Of a DNA stretch of 64,000 nucleotides, positions 8,048 through 17,450 are shown in pieces. Source of the DNA: Pantoea eucalypti (GTDB lineage Bacteria; Pseudomonadota; Gammaproteobacteria; Enterobacterales; Enterobacteriaceae); NCBI RefSeq assembly GCF_009646115.1, contig NZ_CP045720.1, positions 310,001 through 374,000 on the forward strand, read 5' to 3'. A program made the translations under genes and the position numbers. The first letter of the stretch is position 1; each line of letters begins with the position of its first letter. The notes under the pieces were generated by a model. It worked only from the letters and a program-made list of their open reading frames with translations. It did not search any database and had not been told where the DNA came from.

Positions 8048-9553
8048 ATGACAACCATAGGTAACTTTATTGGCGGTAAAATCACGTTCAGCGCCAGCAA
8101 CGAAACCATTCCTGTTTACGATCCGGCAACCGGCAAAGTGGTTCGTGAACTGACGCAAAGTACCGCTGATGAAGTGGCTCAGGCGATTGGTGTCGCGCAT
8201 GACGCATTTTCAGCCTGGTCTAAAACTTCGCCGCTGCGTCGCGCCCGCGTTCTGTTTAACTTTAAAGCCCTGATGGAGCAGCATCGTGATGAGCTGGCAG
8301 CGCTGATTGTCTCTGAGCATGGCAAAGTCTGGTCCGATGCACTGGGTGAACTGACGCGTGGCATTGAAGTGATTGAGTTTGCCTGCGGGATCCCTCATTT
8401 GCTCAAAGGCGAATATTCCCCGAACGTCGGCGGCGGCGTTGACAGCTTCTCGCTGATGCAGCCGGTTGGCGTCGTGGCGGGCATTACGCCGTTCAACTTC
8501 CCGGCGATGGTGCCATTGTGGATGTTCCCGATCGCACTGGCCTGCGGTAACACCTTTGTCCTGAAGCCACCGGCGCTGGATCCGTCTGCGGCCGTGCGTA
8601 TGGCCGAGCTCCTGACCGAAGCGGGCCTGCCGGATGGCGTATTCAACGTGGTGCACAGCTCTAATGAAGATGCTGAGCAGCTCTATAAGGATCCGCGCAT
8701 TGCCGCGGTGAGCTTTGTCGGCTCTTCAGGCGTAGCTGAGCATATCTATAAGACCGCCAGCGCCCACGGCAAGCGAGTGCAGGCATTTGGCGCGGCGAAA
8801 AACCACGCTATCGTTATGCCGGATGCCGATCTGGATGCCACCGTCAACGCCATCATGGGCGGTGCGTTTGGTTCTGCCGGTGAACGCTGTATGGCTCTGC
8901 CTGTTGTTGTCGCCGTGGGTGATGACACCGCTGACAAGTTGATTGCCCGCCTGACACCGCTGGTGAAAGCACTGCGTATCGGCCCGGGAATGAGTCAGGG
9001 TGCCGAAGAAAATGAGATGGGTCCGGTTGTCTCCGCTGCGCACCAGAAGAAGGTGCTGGGTTACATCGATAAAGGCGAGCAGGAAGGTGCGAAGCTGGTG
9101 GTGGATGGCCGTAACGTGCAGGTTGCGGGTCACGCAGAAGGTTACTACGTTGGCGGCACGCTGTTTGATAACGTCACCTCTGAGATGGTGATCTGGCGTG
9201 AAGAGATTTTTGGGCCGGTGCTGAGCATCATGCGCGCACCGGATTACGACAGCGCACTGCAACTGGTTAACAGCCATGAGTTTGGCAACGGCAGTGCGAT
9301 TTTCACCAGCAACGGTCACACCGCGCGTGAGTTTGTGCAGAACGTTGAAGCGGGCATGGTGGGTGTCAACGTGCCGGTTCCGGTGCCGATGGCATTTCAC
9401 AGCTTTGGCGGCTGGAAGCGTTCCGTGTTTGGCGCGCTTAATGTCCACGGGCCGGACGGCGTGCGCTTCTATACGCGCATGAAAACCGCCACCGTGCGCT
9501 GGCCATCCGGTCAGCAGACCGTGTCTGAATTCAGTATGCCAACCTTAGGCTAA
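8048..9553 (+). CDS. iolA: CoA-acylating methylmalonate-semialdehyde / malonate-semialdehyde dehydrogenase
   Basis: IolA (MmsA family) oxidises malonate semialdehyde to acetyl-CoA with NAD and CoA in the last step of inositol breakdown. The 501-residue protein has the aldehyde dehydrogenase fold, with the oxyanion Asn150 in ITPFNFPAMVP and the catalytic Cys281 in SAGERCMA. The usual general-base glutamate motif ELGG is replaced by AFGAAKNH, as expected for the CoA-dependent branch. The start at 8048 follows AAGAGG with good spacing; the frame is open further upstream without homology. A strong terminator follows at 9586, so iolA is probably transcribed alone or with some read-through into iolB. 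Confidence 0.95.
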   Translation: MTTIGNFIGGKITFSASNETIPVYDPATGKVVRELTQSTADEVAQAIGVAHDAFSAWSKTSPLRRARVLFNFKALMEQHRDELAALIVSEHGKVWSDALGELTRGIEVIEFACGIPHLLKGEYSPNVGGGVDSFSLMQPVGVVAGITPFNFPAMVPLWMFPIALACGNTFVLKPPALDPSAAVRMAELLTEAGLPDGVFNVVHSSNEDAEQLYKDPRIAAVSFVGSSGVAEHIYKTASAHGKRVQAFGAAKNHAIVMPDADLDATVNAIMGGAFGSAGERCMALPVVVAVGDDTADKLIARLTPLVKALRIGPGMSQGAEENEMGPVVSAAHQKKVLGYIDKGEQEGAKLVVDGRNVQVAGHAEGYYVGGTLFDNVTSEMVIWREEIFGPVLSIMRAPDYDSALQLVNSHEFGNGSAIFTSNGHTAREFVQNVEAGMVGVNVPVPVPMAFHSFGGWKRSVFGALNVHGPDGVRFYTRMKTATVRWPSGQQTVSEFSMPTLG

Positions 9554-9585
9554 TTTATTTCAACGTCGATCACGGATCACGGTGT

Positions 9586-9613
9586 GCGACCGGCAGGATA
9601 GTCTGCCGGTCGC
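9586..9613 (+). terminator. Intrinsic terminator after iolA
   Basis: Two perfect 11-bp arms, GCGACCGGCAG and CTGCCGGTCGC, surround a 6-base loop and are followed by TTTGTT. It separates iolA from iolB. Confidence 0.8.
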
Positions 9614-9679
9614 TTTGTTCGCTGGCATTGCGTCCGCGTGACTCTCGCCGTGTTAATCGTGACAGAGAGGAGGATCGGG

Positions 9680-10498
9680 ATGTCTTTACTGTCGAAAGCA
9701 CAGGCCCCTGACGCACAGGGCCGTATTCAGCATGTCACACCTGAGCGTGCTGGCTGGCGTTATGTAGGGTTTGATGCTTATCTGCTGAAGAAAGGGGAAA
9801 CCCTGCGCCTCAACAGTGGTGATAAAGAGCTGTGTCTGGTGCTGGTGGCCGGGCTGGCCTCGGTGAAAACCCGCCATGCTGAGTTTCCCGGTATCGGTAA
9901 GCGCATGTCGCCTTTCGAACGCGTGCCGCCTTATTCCGTTTATGTGCCGCATGATGATGAAGTGGAAGTGTATGCAGACAGCGATCTTGAACTGGCGGTC
10001 TGTAACGCGCCCGGTCAGGGAAATCTGCCTGCACGACTGATTGCACCAGCGGATGTGGGTGTTGAGCATCGCGGAAAAGGGCGCAATCAGCGCCTGGTGC
10101 ATAATATCCTGCCTGACACTGAACCGGCTGACAGCCTGCTGGTGGTTGAGGTTTATACCAACGAGGGCGATACCAGCTCGTATCCCAGCCACAAGCACGA
10201 TCAGGAGGAGAGTGAAAACGAAACCTACCTGGAAGAGACCTACTATCACCGTTTCGATCCGGAGCCTGGCTTTGCCATGCAACGCGTCTACACCGACGAC
10301 CGCTCACTGGATGTCTGCATGGCACCCTATAATCGCGACGTGGTGATGGTGCCGCGCGGCTATCATCCGGTGGCGACGCTGGCAGGTTACAACAACTACT
10401 ATCTGAACGTGATGGCGGGGCCGGTGCGGTTGTGGAAATTCAGCTGGGAGAAAGATCACGCCTGGGTGAACAGCGACAGCTATCCGCGCAACGCGTAA
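9680..10498 (+). CDS. iolB: 5-deoxy-glucuronate isomerase
   Basis: IolB converts 5-deoxy-D-glucuronate to 2-deoxy-5-keto-D-gluconate in the inositol pathway. The 272-residue protein shows the IolB/KduI-type double cupin, with SYPSHKHDQ at about 182-190 containing the metal-binding histidines and the YLEETYYHRFDPEPGFAMQ segment. The start at 9680 is fixed by AGAGGAGGATC, and the upstream in-frame Met at 9638 has no ribosome site. It is placed after the iolA terminator and ends just before the shared terminator with the convergent iolR gene. Confidence 0.94.
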   Translation: MSLLSKAQAPDAQGRIQHVTPERAGWRYVGFDAYLLKKGETLRLNSGDKELCLVLVAGLASVKTRHAEFPGIGKRMSPFERVPPYSVYVPHDDEVEVYADSDLELAVCNAPGQGNLPARLIAPADVGVEHRGKGRNQRLVHNILPDTEPADSLLVVEVYTNEGDTSSYPSHKHDQEESENETYLEETYYHRFDPEPGFAMQRVYTDDRSLDVCMAPYNRDVVMVPRGYHPVATLAGYNNYYLNVMAGPVRLWKFSWEKDHAWVNSDSYPRNA

Positions 10499-10542
10499 AT
10501 CACGGCGGTTTTATCAGGCGTGCATAGTGCGTGGATAGCCTC

Positions 10543-10573
10543 AAAAAGGGCAGCCGATTGGGCTGCCCTTTTT
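10543..10573. terminator. Bidirectional terminator between iolB and iolR
   Basis: The arms GGGCAGCC and GGCTGCCC carry A5 before and T5 after the stem. It therefore works in both directions between two convergent genes. Confidence 0.88.
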
Positions 10574-10590
10574 ACTGTGCGGAACGCAGG

Positions 10591-11442
10591 TTACTGAGCG
10601 GAACTCTCGGCGTTGTTCAAAGCCAGTGACACCGCAAGCGTCTGTGCCAGGCAGAGTGAGGCAACCTGCGAACGGAAGCCATCGACCTGCGCTTCACGCA
10701 CCACAAAGCAGACATCACTAAAGGCGGCCAGCGGGCTAACCTGACTGTCGGTAATAGCAATCTGATGCGCGCCACGTTTAGCACCCATTTCGACCACTTC
10801 GACCGCTTCACGCGCATAAGGCGAGTAGCTGATCGCAATCACCACATCTTTCGGGTTTACCAGGCTGAGCTGCTCAGTAAACATCCCGCCCAGGCCATCA
10901 ATCAGAAACGCGCGACGCTCCAGGTGACGCAGCGCGTAAACCAGATAGGAGGCGACGCTAAAGGAGCGACGCAGGCCGATGACATAGATGTTCTCAGCCT
11001 CATTCAGCAGTTTCACTGCCTTGTTCAGCTGCTCAGGATTAACCTGCATCGCCAGTTGCTGCAACGCCTGGCTGTTCACCATCGTAAAGACGTTGAGGAT
11101 CTCCGCTGGGCTTTCAGGGGCACTGGCGCTGTCGTCCGTTGAGGTCTGACGAAACAGGCGAGCGCGCTCGGTATAGTTGACCGTCTCCTCCATCAGGTGC
11201 TGACGAAAAACCTGTTTCATTTCGTTGAAACCGCTGAAGCCAAACGCATTCGCAAAACGGATCAGCGTCGACGGCGGCACATCGGCCTGCTGGGCAATCG
11301 AAGCGACGGTATCGAAAGCAATACTGTTACTGTTATCAAGGATGTAGCGCGCAACCTGTTTAAGACGCTTGCTCAGTGTTTCATAGCGGCGACGAATATC
11401 GTCCTGCAAGAGAGAAAGTTGGGTGGGATTATTGTTCATCAC
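10591..11442 (-). CDS. iolR: RpiR-family transcriptional regulator, probable inositol repressor IolR
   Basis: This is a 283-residue regulator with an N-terminal helix-turn-helix of the RpiR type (about residues 15-85, including IAQQADVPPSTLIRFANAFGF, here read as two segments IAQQADVPPS and TLIRFANAFGF). A SIS sugar-isomerase-like domain at about 130-265 binds a phosphosugar-type ligand. In other Proteobacteria an RpiR protein inside the iol cluster represses the iol genes until an inositol intermediate binds. The location here, and shared inverted repeats in front of iolI/iolA and of this gene, point to the same role. The exact effector is unknown. Confidence 0.85.
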   Translation of the reverse strand: MMNNNPTQLSLLQDDIRRRYETLSKRLKQVARYILDNSNSIAFDTVASIAQQADVPPSTLIRFANAFGFSGFNEMKQVFRQHLMEETVNYTERARLFRQTSTDDSASAPESPAEILNVFTMVNSQALQQLAMQVNPEQLNKAVKLLNEAENIYVIGLRRSFSVASYLVYALRHLERRAFLIDGLGGMFTEQLSLVNPKDVVIAISYSPYAREAVEVVEMGAKRGAHQIAITDSQVSPLAAFSDVCFVVREAQVDGFRSQVASLCLAQTLAVSLALNNAESSAQ

Positions 11443-11536
11443 TTCTGCCCGTATAATTAGAATAATGGCTGCATAATGAGCGCTATATTACCAGATGGAT
11501 GGAAAATTTCATTTCTTTGCGTTAACGGCGCAGTTT

Positions 11537-11556
11537 ATTTCATGGCTTTATGAAAT
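11537..11556. promoter_or_regulatory. Inverted repeat upstream of iolR, candidate IolR operator
   Basis: Arms ATTTCAT and ATGAAAT are separated by 6 bp, matching the core and spacing of the 7673-7698 site. A further GGAAAATTTC element lies near 11501. Autoregulation of the RpiR gene is the likely purpose. Confidence 0.6.
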
Positions 11557-11720
11557 GGTTCACAGATTAGCTTTAGCGCCCGAGGCGTGACTCTTCGCGG
11601 GCAATGTCAGGCTGAAAACCGGGATGAAATGCCAGCAGGCTGGGAGGGTAACCAGTAAAAAACGCCATCCCGGTTGGGATAGCGTGATGAAAGAGTCTGT
11701 CTCTGCGTGCTATGAGTTCG

Positions 11721-11884
11721 CGCAGGCTCAGGTAACATGGTCAGATCGGAAAGTCGCTTAAGCCATCCATGGCCGCTCGGCCCGCCCCGTCCCTGGCGCG
11801 GGACGCTTTCCTCCTCTGACCATGTTACCTGCGCGTTGAGCTTATTTGTTGCTGCAACCTTCACCCTGCCTTGAGTAAGTCAGC
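11721..11884 (-). repeat. Dispersed imperfect palindrome, copy 1
   Basis: This is the first of three related copies, in reverse orientation. In the repeat's own direction it reads GCTGAC ... GCAACAAATAAGCTCAAC, then the left arm, a GC-rich centre with AGCGTCCCGCGCC, and the right arm ending GCCTGCG. Its arms GGTAACATGGTCAGA are identical when paired. It lies between iolR and iolC, both on the minus strand. Confidence 0.88.
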
Positions 11885-11930
11885 CGTCTGAGGCCATCGC
11901 GGTTGAGACAGTCTATAGCAGAGCATGAAA

Positions 11931-13844
11931 TCAGGCGCGGGCAGCACGCCAGTACTCAATCAGCCGCAGATAATTGCCTTTAACGGTCTCAATCAGCGCC
12001 TGATCGTCCAGTTCACCCTGCAGCCACTGGCGCGAAGGCTGACCAAAGATGGTGCGACCCACCGCAAAGCCTTTCACCCAGGGCGCGTTGGCCGCCGCGG
12101 CAAAGCCCGCTTTAAGCTTCTCTTCAGGCGCATCCAGACCGAGCAACAGAATGCCGCGACAGTGGGGATCCTGCTGCTCAATCAGCGTGCTGATCGCCTG
12201 CCAGCTTTCCGCGGACAGCGGTGGCAGTTTCCACCAGTCAGGCTGGATGCCCAGACTGTAGAAATGCGCCAGCATATTAAGGTAATAGGCTTCATTTTTA
12301 TCCGGGTTGCTCTCCGGCAGAATCACTTCCAGCAGCAGCTCATGCCCGCTTTTGTTACAGCCATTCCAGACGTCGAGCACCACGTCATCCTGCTCTTTAC
12401 GCAGTTCAGCACTGTCGTGAGGATGATAAAACACCAGACATTTCACGACGTGCTCGGCGGGCCAGTCGATCAGCTGCGAGCCAATGTTGCCATGCTCCAG
12501 GCGCAGCGGACGTGAGCTCGGCAGCTCAATCGGACGGCCAATCCACCAGTTCTTCCCGGTGATGGCATTCAGCGCTTTCTGACCATAGGTGGTATCCGCC
12601 AGAATACCGCTCTTATTCTCTAATCCCGCCTCTCTGGCGGCCTCCTGAGCGGCTTCCAGCAGCAGCAGTTTCAGCTGTGGAATACGGCTTTCATCCACGC
12701 CCGCTTCCTCCGCCATGTCCGCCAGTTGTTTGCGATGATCAAAAGCGAAAACGTTCAGCTCCGGCCACGCCTGCTTGCGGGTGGTCACGCGGTGCAGGTG
12801 GTTGAGACGACTGTCGAGATCGGGACGTTTCACCTCTTTGTCGCGGCTCAGGAAATCATCCAGTTCCGCTTTGGTTGGCATGGCCGGGGCACAGCCGTGG
12901 CGTGAAACCACCAGCGCCCCACAGGCGTTGGCGTAACGGCACGCCTGCTCCCAGCCTTCATCATTCAGCCAGCCGCGCAGCAGGCCAGACATAAAGGCAT
13001 CACCCGCGCCCAGCACGTTGAGCACGTCAACGCGCACGCCGGTGTGCAGCTGAGTCTCTTCCCAGCTATCCGGGATATCCCCTTCAAATACCACGCAACC
13101 CAGCGGACCGCGTTTGCAGACAAGCGTTGCCAGGCTCGCCTTGCGAACGTTCTTCAGAGCAGTCAGGGTATCGGTGCTGCCACCGGCAATGTGAAACTCC
13201 TCTTCGGTGCCGACGATCAAATCGAAATAGTGCACCACTTCCTGCAACTGTTGCGTAACCTGGGAAGACTCAATGAAACGCGTTTCACCATCACCCAGAG
13301 AGGTCAGCCCCCACAATACCGGGCGATAATCAATATCCAGCGCCGTTCGCAGACCGTTGCGGCGGGCGATATCCAGCGCTTTCAGCACAGCTTCACGGGT
13401 TTGTGGATGCGATAAGTGAGTACCGGTTACCGCTACCGCGCGGGAAGAGGTAATAAAGGTTTCATCAATATCTTCCGGCACCAGCCCCATGTCAGCGCAG
13501 TTATCACGGTAGAAAATCAGCGGAAAAGTCTCTTCGTCTTTGATGCCCAGGATCACCAGAGCCGTCAGACGCCGCGGATCGGTGATCAGCGCATCGGTAT
13601 TACAGCCGACGCGCTGCAACGCTTCACGCAGAAAGCGACCATTATGCTCATCTCCCACCCGCGCCAGCATCGCTGATTTCAGCCCCTGAATCGCGGTGCC
13701 ATAGGCGACGTTGCCTGAGGAACCGCCCAGATATTTCGCAAAGGAGGTGACATCTTCCAGCCGCGCTCCAATTTGCTGGCCATAAAAATCAACGGCAATT
13801 CGCCCGATACAAATCACATCAAGCGGCTTCTGTTGTGTACTCAT
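11931..13844 (-). CDS. iolC: Bifunctional 5-dehydro-2-deoxygluconokinase / DUF2090 aldolase
   Basis: This 637-residue protein joins two pathway steps. Residues 1 to about 325 form a PfkB-type kinase with CIGRIAVDFYG, YLGGSSGNVA and the catalytic-base segment NVLGAGDAFMSGLL. Residues from about 335 to the end form a DUF2090 domain (for example NVFAFDHRKQLADM and KGFAVGRTIF). Proteins of this architecture are annotated as phosphorylating 2-deoxy-5-keto-gluconate and cleaving the product to dihydroxyacetone phosphate and malonate semialdehyde. The aldolase role of DUF2090 is family knowledge. No separate iolJ aldolase gene occurs here, which fits the fusion supplying it. It is divergent from iolDGE. 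Confidence 0.92.
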   Translation of the reverse strand: MSTQQKPLDVICIGRIAVDFYGQQIGARLEDVTSFAKYLGGSSGNVAYGTAIQGLKSAMLARVGDEHNGRFLREALQRVGCNTDALITDPRRLTALVILGIKDEETFPLIFYRDNCADMGLVPEDIDETFITSSRAVAVTGTHLSHPQTREAVLKALDIARRNGLRTALDIDYRPVLWGLTSLGDGETRFIESSQVTQQLQEVVHYFDLIVGTEEEFHIAGGSTDTLTALKNVRKASLATLVCKRGPLGCVVFEGDIPDSWEETQLHTGVRVDVLNVLGAGDAFMSGLLRGWLNDEGWEQACRYANACGALVVSRHGCAPAMPTKAELDDFLSRDKEVKRPDLDSRLNHLHRVTTRKQAWPELNVFAFDHRKQLADMAEEAGVDESRIPQLKLLLLEAAQEAAREAGLENKSGILADTTYGQKALNAITGKNWWIGRPIELPSSRPLRLEHGNIGSQLIDWPAEHVVKCLVFYHPHDSAELRKEQDDVVLDVWNGCNKSGHELLLEVILPESNPDKNEAYYLNMLAHFYSLGIQPDWWKLPPLSAESWQAISTLIEQQDPHCRGILLLGLDAPEEKLKAGFAAAANAPWVKGFAVGRTIFGQPSRQWLQGELDDQALIETVKGNYLRLIEYWRAARA

Positions 13845-14389
13845 ACCTGTGGTTTCCTCTTGTGATTAGCAGGGCTGGCGGGCGAAAAGGTCGACGCTAT
13901 ATTCGCTCTGCATCCGGGTCTGTGGGTGTCTGACTGACAATGGGAGAATTATGAGGAATAAAAATTCCATATTCAATACGAAATGAAATATCCATCGCAA
14001 TTTTGTGAACCAGGTAAAACTCCTGATTCTCTTCCGTCTGCGCAGTCTTCGTCGGCACGATGTCCGGTATGCCAGGGTTGTGAAGGGGATCGCAGGAATC
14101 CGCACGCCAGTCAGGCATGCTGCTGCATTGAAATAAATTTTTTCATCATGTGCCACTCTCTTTTAAACGTTCCAGATTTCCCCTCTGCAATCCCCCGTCA
14201 GACCTGAAGCCGCCATTAAATTTGATCTCACTCGCAAAATGAAATGTTTCTTCTGTAATCGTGTTTTATGAAAAAAATATTTGTTTATAATCGCCTCACG
14301 TTTCAGTTATTCCGGTCGCCTTTTCCGCCCAAGACAACGCCTGGCGTGCTGTCGCGGAAGTCGGGGTCCACCAGCATGTAAGGAAGAAT
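13845..14389. promoter_or_regulatory. Divergent iolC / iolD control region
   Basis: This 545-bp region has several regulator-like dyads: GGAAT-AAAA-ATTCC at 13955-13968 and GAAA-TG-TTTC at 14241-14250, with a GAAATGAAATA sequence near 13980. A perfect TATAAT at 14286-14291 is the best -10 for iolDGE. The matching -35 is weak, which suits a regulated promoter. Open frames here show no family resemblance. The similarity of the dyads to those at iolA and iolR suggests that the same repressor acts here. Confidence 0.55.
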
Positions 14390-16330
14390 ATGAGCACTAT
14401 CAGACTGACCACGGCACAGGCGCTGGTTAAATTTCTGGATAATCAATTCATTGATGTCGATGGCGTTGAAACGAAGTTCGTCAAAGGTATCTTCGCGATC
14501 TTCGGCCATGGCAACGTGCTGGGGCTGGGCCAGGCGCTGGAACAGGATAGCGGCGATCTGATGGTTTATCAGGGCCGTAATGAGCAGGGCATGGCCCATG
14601 CTGCCACCGGCTTTGCCCGCCAGTCACTGCGCCGTCAGATTATCGCCTGCAGTTCATCCGTGGGGCCTGGTGCGGCGAATATGATCACTGCCGCCGCGAC
14701 GGCGACAGCTAACCGCATTCCGCTGCTGCTGCTGCCCGGCGACGTCTTCGCTACCCGCCAGCCCGATCCCGTACTGCAACAGATTGAGCAGAGCTACGAC
14801 CTCAGCATCAGCACCAACGACGCCTTCCGCGCCGTCAGCAAATACTGGGATCGCGTCAGCCGCCCGGAGCAACTGATGTCCGCCTGTATCAATGCCATGC
14901 GCGTACTCACCGATCCGGCTGAAACCGGCGCGGTCACGCTCTCTCTTCCGCAGGATGTGCAGGGCGAAGCCTGGGATTATCCGGACTACTTCTTCCAGAA
15001 ACGTGTGCACCGTCTGGATCGCCGTCTGCCGGTGGCGGCGCAGCTGGCAGATGCCCTGACGCTGATTAATCGTAAGCGCAAGCCGATGATTATCTGCGGC
15101 GGCGGTGTGAAATACTCCGAAGCGGGCGAGGCGCTGCGCCAGTTTGCTGAGCGTTATCAGATTCCCTTTGCCGAGACGCAGGCGGGCAAAGGCACGCTGG
15201 TTTCTGACCATCCGCTGAACGTCGGCGGCGTGGGTGAAACCGGCTGTCTGGCCGCTAACCTGCTGGCAAAAGAGGCCGATTTAGTGATCGGCATCGGCAC
15301 CCGCTACACCGATTTCACTACTGCATCGAAATGGATTTTCCAGCATCCCGATGTCAGCTTCCTGAACATCAATGTCAGCAACTTCGACAGCTACAAGCTG
15401 GATGGCGTGCAGCTGCTGGCCGATGCCCGCGAAGGGCTGACCGCGCTCACTGCCGCGCTGGCCTCACAGCACTACAGCAACGACTGGGGCAACCAGATTG
15501 AGCAGGCGCAGAGTCAGCTGTTGAAAGAGACGCAGCGCGTCTACCAGGTGGAATATCACGATGGCGACTTTGTGCCGGAGATTGCTGACCATCTCGACCG
15601 CGAAGCGGTGTTCGCTGAATTTAACCGCCTGACCCAGTCGCTGCTGACGCAAAGCAGCGTACTCGGCACGCTGAACGAGCAACTGCCAAAAGATGCGGTG
15701 GTCGTGGCAGCGGCAGGCAGTCTGCCGGGTGACCTGCAGCGCGTCTGGCGCACCAAAGATTACAACGCCTACCACGTTGAATATGGCTACTCCTGCATGG
15801 GCTATGAAGTGAATGCCGCGCTGGGTGTGAAGCTGGCGCAACCGCAGCGCGAGGTCTATGCGCTGGTCGGTGATGGCTCCTTTATGATGCTGCACTCAGA
15901 GCTGGTCACCTCGATTCAGGAAGGGGCGAAAATTAACGTGGTGCTGCTGGATAACATGACCAACGGCTGCATCAATAACCTGCAGATGGAACACGGCATG
16001 GACAGCTTCACCACCGAGTTCCGCTTCCGTAACCCGGAAGGCGGCAAGCTGGACGGCGGTTTTATCCCGGTCGATTTCGCCGCGATTGCTGCCGGTTATG
16101 GCTGCAAAACCTATCGTGTCACCACGCTGGAGCAGCTCAAAGCGGCGCTGGAAGATGCCCGCACCCAGACGGTTTCCACCCTTATCGACATCAAAGTGCT
16201 GCCTAAAACCATGATCCACAAATATTTCAGCTGGTGGCATGTCGGTGTGGCGCAGGCGTCGAAGACCGAACGCGCTCAGGCGGTGGCGGACAAGCTCAAC
16301 AGCCATCTGGATCAGGCGCGCAAATATTAA
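14390..16330 (+). CDS. iolD: 3D-trihydroxycyclohexane-1,2-dione hydrolase
   Basis: IolD is a cytoplasmic thiamine-diphosphate enzyme that opens the ring of the trihydroxycyclohexane-dione to give 5-deoxy-glucuronate. The 646-residue protein has the acetolactate-synthase-like three-domain fold: an N-terminal pyrimidine-binding domain ([14 protein letters not shown]), a central domain, and a C-terminal domain with the diphosphate and magnesium motif [15 protein letters not shown] running to NNLQMEHGM. The start is supported by GTAAGGAAG upstream. It is first in the iolD-iolG-iolE operon. Confidence 0.96.
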   Translation: MSTIRLTTAQALVKFLDNQFIDVDGVETKFVKGIFAIFGHGNVLGLGQALEQDSGDLMVYQGRNEQGMAHAATGFARQSLRRQIIACSSSVGPGAANMITAAATATANRIPLLLLPGDVFATRQPDPVLQQIEQSYDLSISTNDAFRAVSKYWDRVSRPEQLMSACINAMRVLTDPAETGAVTLSLPQDVQGEAWDYPDYFFQKRVHRLDRRLPVAAQLADALTLINRKRKPMIICGGGVKYSEAGEALRQFAERYQIPFAETQAGKGTLVSDHPLNVGGVGETGCLAANLLAKEADLVIGIGTRYTDFTTASKWIFQHPDVSFLNINVSNFDSYKLDGVQLLADAREGLTALTAALASQHYSNDWGNQIEQAQSQLLKETQRVYQVEYHDGDFVPEIADHLDREAVFAEFNRLTQSLLTQSSVLGTLNEQLPKDAVVVAAAGSLPGDLQRVWRTKDYNAYHVEYGYSCMGYEVNAALGVKLAQPQREVYALVGDGSFMMLHSELVTSIQEGAKINVVLLDNMTNGCINNLQMEHGMDSFTTEFRFRNPEGGKLDGGFIPVDFAAIAAGYGCKTYRVTTLEQLKAALEDARTQTVSTLIDIKVLPKTMIHKYFSWWHVGVAQASKTERAQAVADKLNSHLDQARKY

Positions 16331-16334
16331 TTTC

Positions 16335-16357
16335 CGGGCCGTGCTGCGGCCCGTTTT
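16335..16357 (+). terminator. Attenuator-like hairpin between iolD and iolG
   Basis: The 6-bp all-GC arms CGGGCC and GGCCCG are followed by TTTT. The stem is short, so partial termination or 3'-end protection of iolD mRNA is more likely than a full stop. Confidence 0.45.
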
Positions 16358-16392
16358 CCTCTTCTCCGTACGAACCCTACACAGGTGTAATT

Positions 16393-17403
16393 ATGACTTT
16401 GAAACTTGGTGTCATCGGTACAGGTGCAATTGGTCAGGAACATATTCGCCGCTGCAGCCATGTGCTGCAGGGTGCCCAGGTGGTTGCCGTCTCTGACATC
16501 AATGTCGAAGGCGCGCGTGCTGCACTGCAGCGCCTGAACATTGAGGCGGAGGTGTTCGAAAATGGCCACGATGTGATTCAGTCACCGAATGTTGATGCGG
16601 TGCTGGTCACCTCATGGGATCCAACCCATGAAGAGTTCACCTTAGCGGCGATTGCCGCCGGTAAACCGGTGTTCTGTGAGAAGCCGCTGGCGATGAGCGC
16701 CGAGGGCTGCCGCCGGGTGGTGGATGCAGAGATCCAGGCCGGTAAACGCCTGGTGCAGGTCGGCTTTATGCGTCCTTACGATGCGGGCTATCGCGCCCTG
16801 AAAAAAGTGATTACCGATGGCGATATCGGTGAGCCGCTGATGCTGCACTGCGCGCACCGCAACCCGACCGTGCCAGAGAACTACACCACGCCGATGGCGA
16901 TCACCAACACCCTCATCCACGAGCTGGATGTGCTGCGCTGGCTGACAAACGACGACTATAAAACCGTGCAGGTCATCTTCCCGCGCGTGACGTCGAAGTC
17001 GCATGGTCAGCTGAAAGATCCGCAGATCGTCCTGTTCGAAACCCACAAAGGGGTGCGTATCGACGTTGAGATTTTTGTTAACTGCGCTTACGGCTATGAC
17101 ATTCAGTGTGAAGTGGTCGGTGAAGAGGGGATTGCTCGTCTGCCGGAGCCTTCATCAGTACAGCTGCGCAAAGATGCGCGCCTGTCGAACACCATTCTGG
17201 TGGACTGGAAAGATCGCTTTATCGAAGCGTATGACGTTGAGCTGCAGGCGTTTATCAACGACATCAAAGCGGGCCAGCTTACCGGACCTTCTGCATGGGA
17301 TGGCTTTGCCGCCTCCGTGGCCGCCGATGCCTGTATCAAAGCGCAGAACAGTGGTGCGATTGAGCCGGTAGAGATGCCGCCACGTCCTGCTTTCTATAAC
17401 TGA
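16393..17403 (+). CDS. iolG: myo-inositol 2-dehydrogenase
   Basis: IolG oxidises myo-inositol to 2-keto-myo-inositol with NAD, the first pathway step. The 336-residue protein has an N-terminal Rossmann domain with GTGAIG at residues 9-14, the catalytic Lys97 in CEKPLA, and His176 in [11 protein letters not shown]. Position 172, which is Asp in the B. subtilis catalytic triad as I recall it, is Asn here (TNTLIH). The start at 16393 gives [11 protein letters not shown], typical of the family; upstream open frame is discarded. It follows iolD after a small hairpin. Confidence 0.95.
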   Translation: MTLKLGVIGTGAIGQEHIRRCSHVLQGAQVVAVSDINVEGARAALQRLNIEAEVFENGHDVIQSPNVDAVLVTSWDPTHEEFTLAAIAAGKPVFCEKPLAMSAEGCRRVVDAEIQAGKRLVQVGFMRPYDAGYRALKKVITDGDIGEPLMLHCAHRNPTVPENYTTPMAITNTLIHELDVLRWLTNDDYKTVQVIFPRVTSKSHGQLKDPQIVLFETHKGVRIDVEIFVNCAYGYDIQCEVVGEEGIARLPEPSSVQLRKDARLSNTILVDWKDRFIEAYDVELQAFINDIKAGQLTGPSAWDGFAASVAADACIKAQNSGAIEPVEMPPRPAFYN

Positions 17404-17450
17404 TTCAGCTGTCTATGCGGCCTGGCCGCTCTCCGCCTGGGAATGAGAAA

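Larger units (their letters stand above)
11443..11930. other. Intergenic region iolR / iolC
   Basis: This 488-bp region holds an operator-like dyad and the promoter of iolR, and a copy of the dispersed palindromic repeat. The open frame 11607-11864 on the minus strand, whose product contains EEESVPRQGRGG, is produced by that repeat and is not a gene. Confidence 0.6.

Noticed and set aside
13866..14207. Several small frames in the iolC/iolD intergenic region
   Set aside because: They overlap each other on both strands within a region full of operator-like dyads and show no coding character that I can see.
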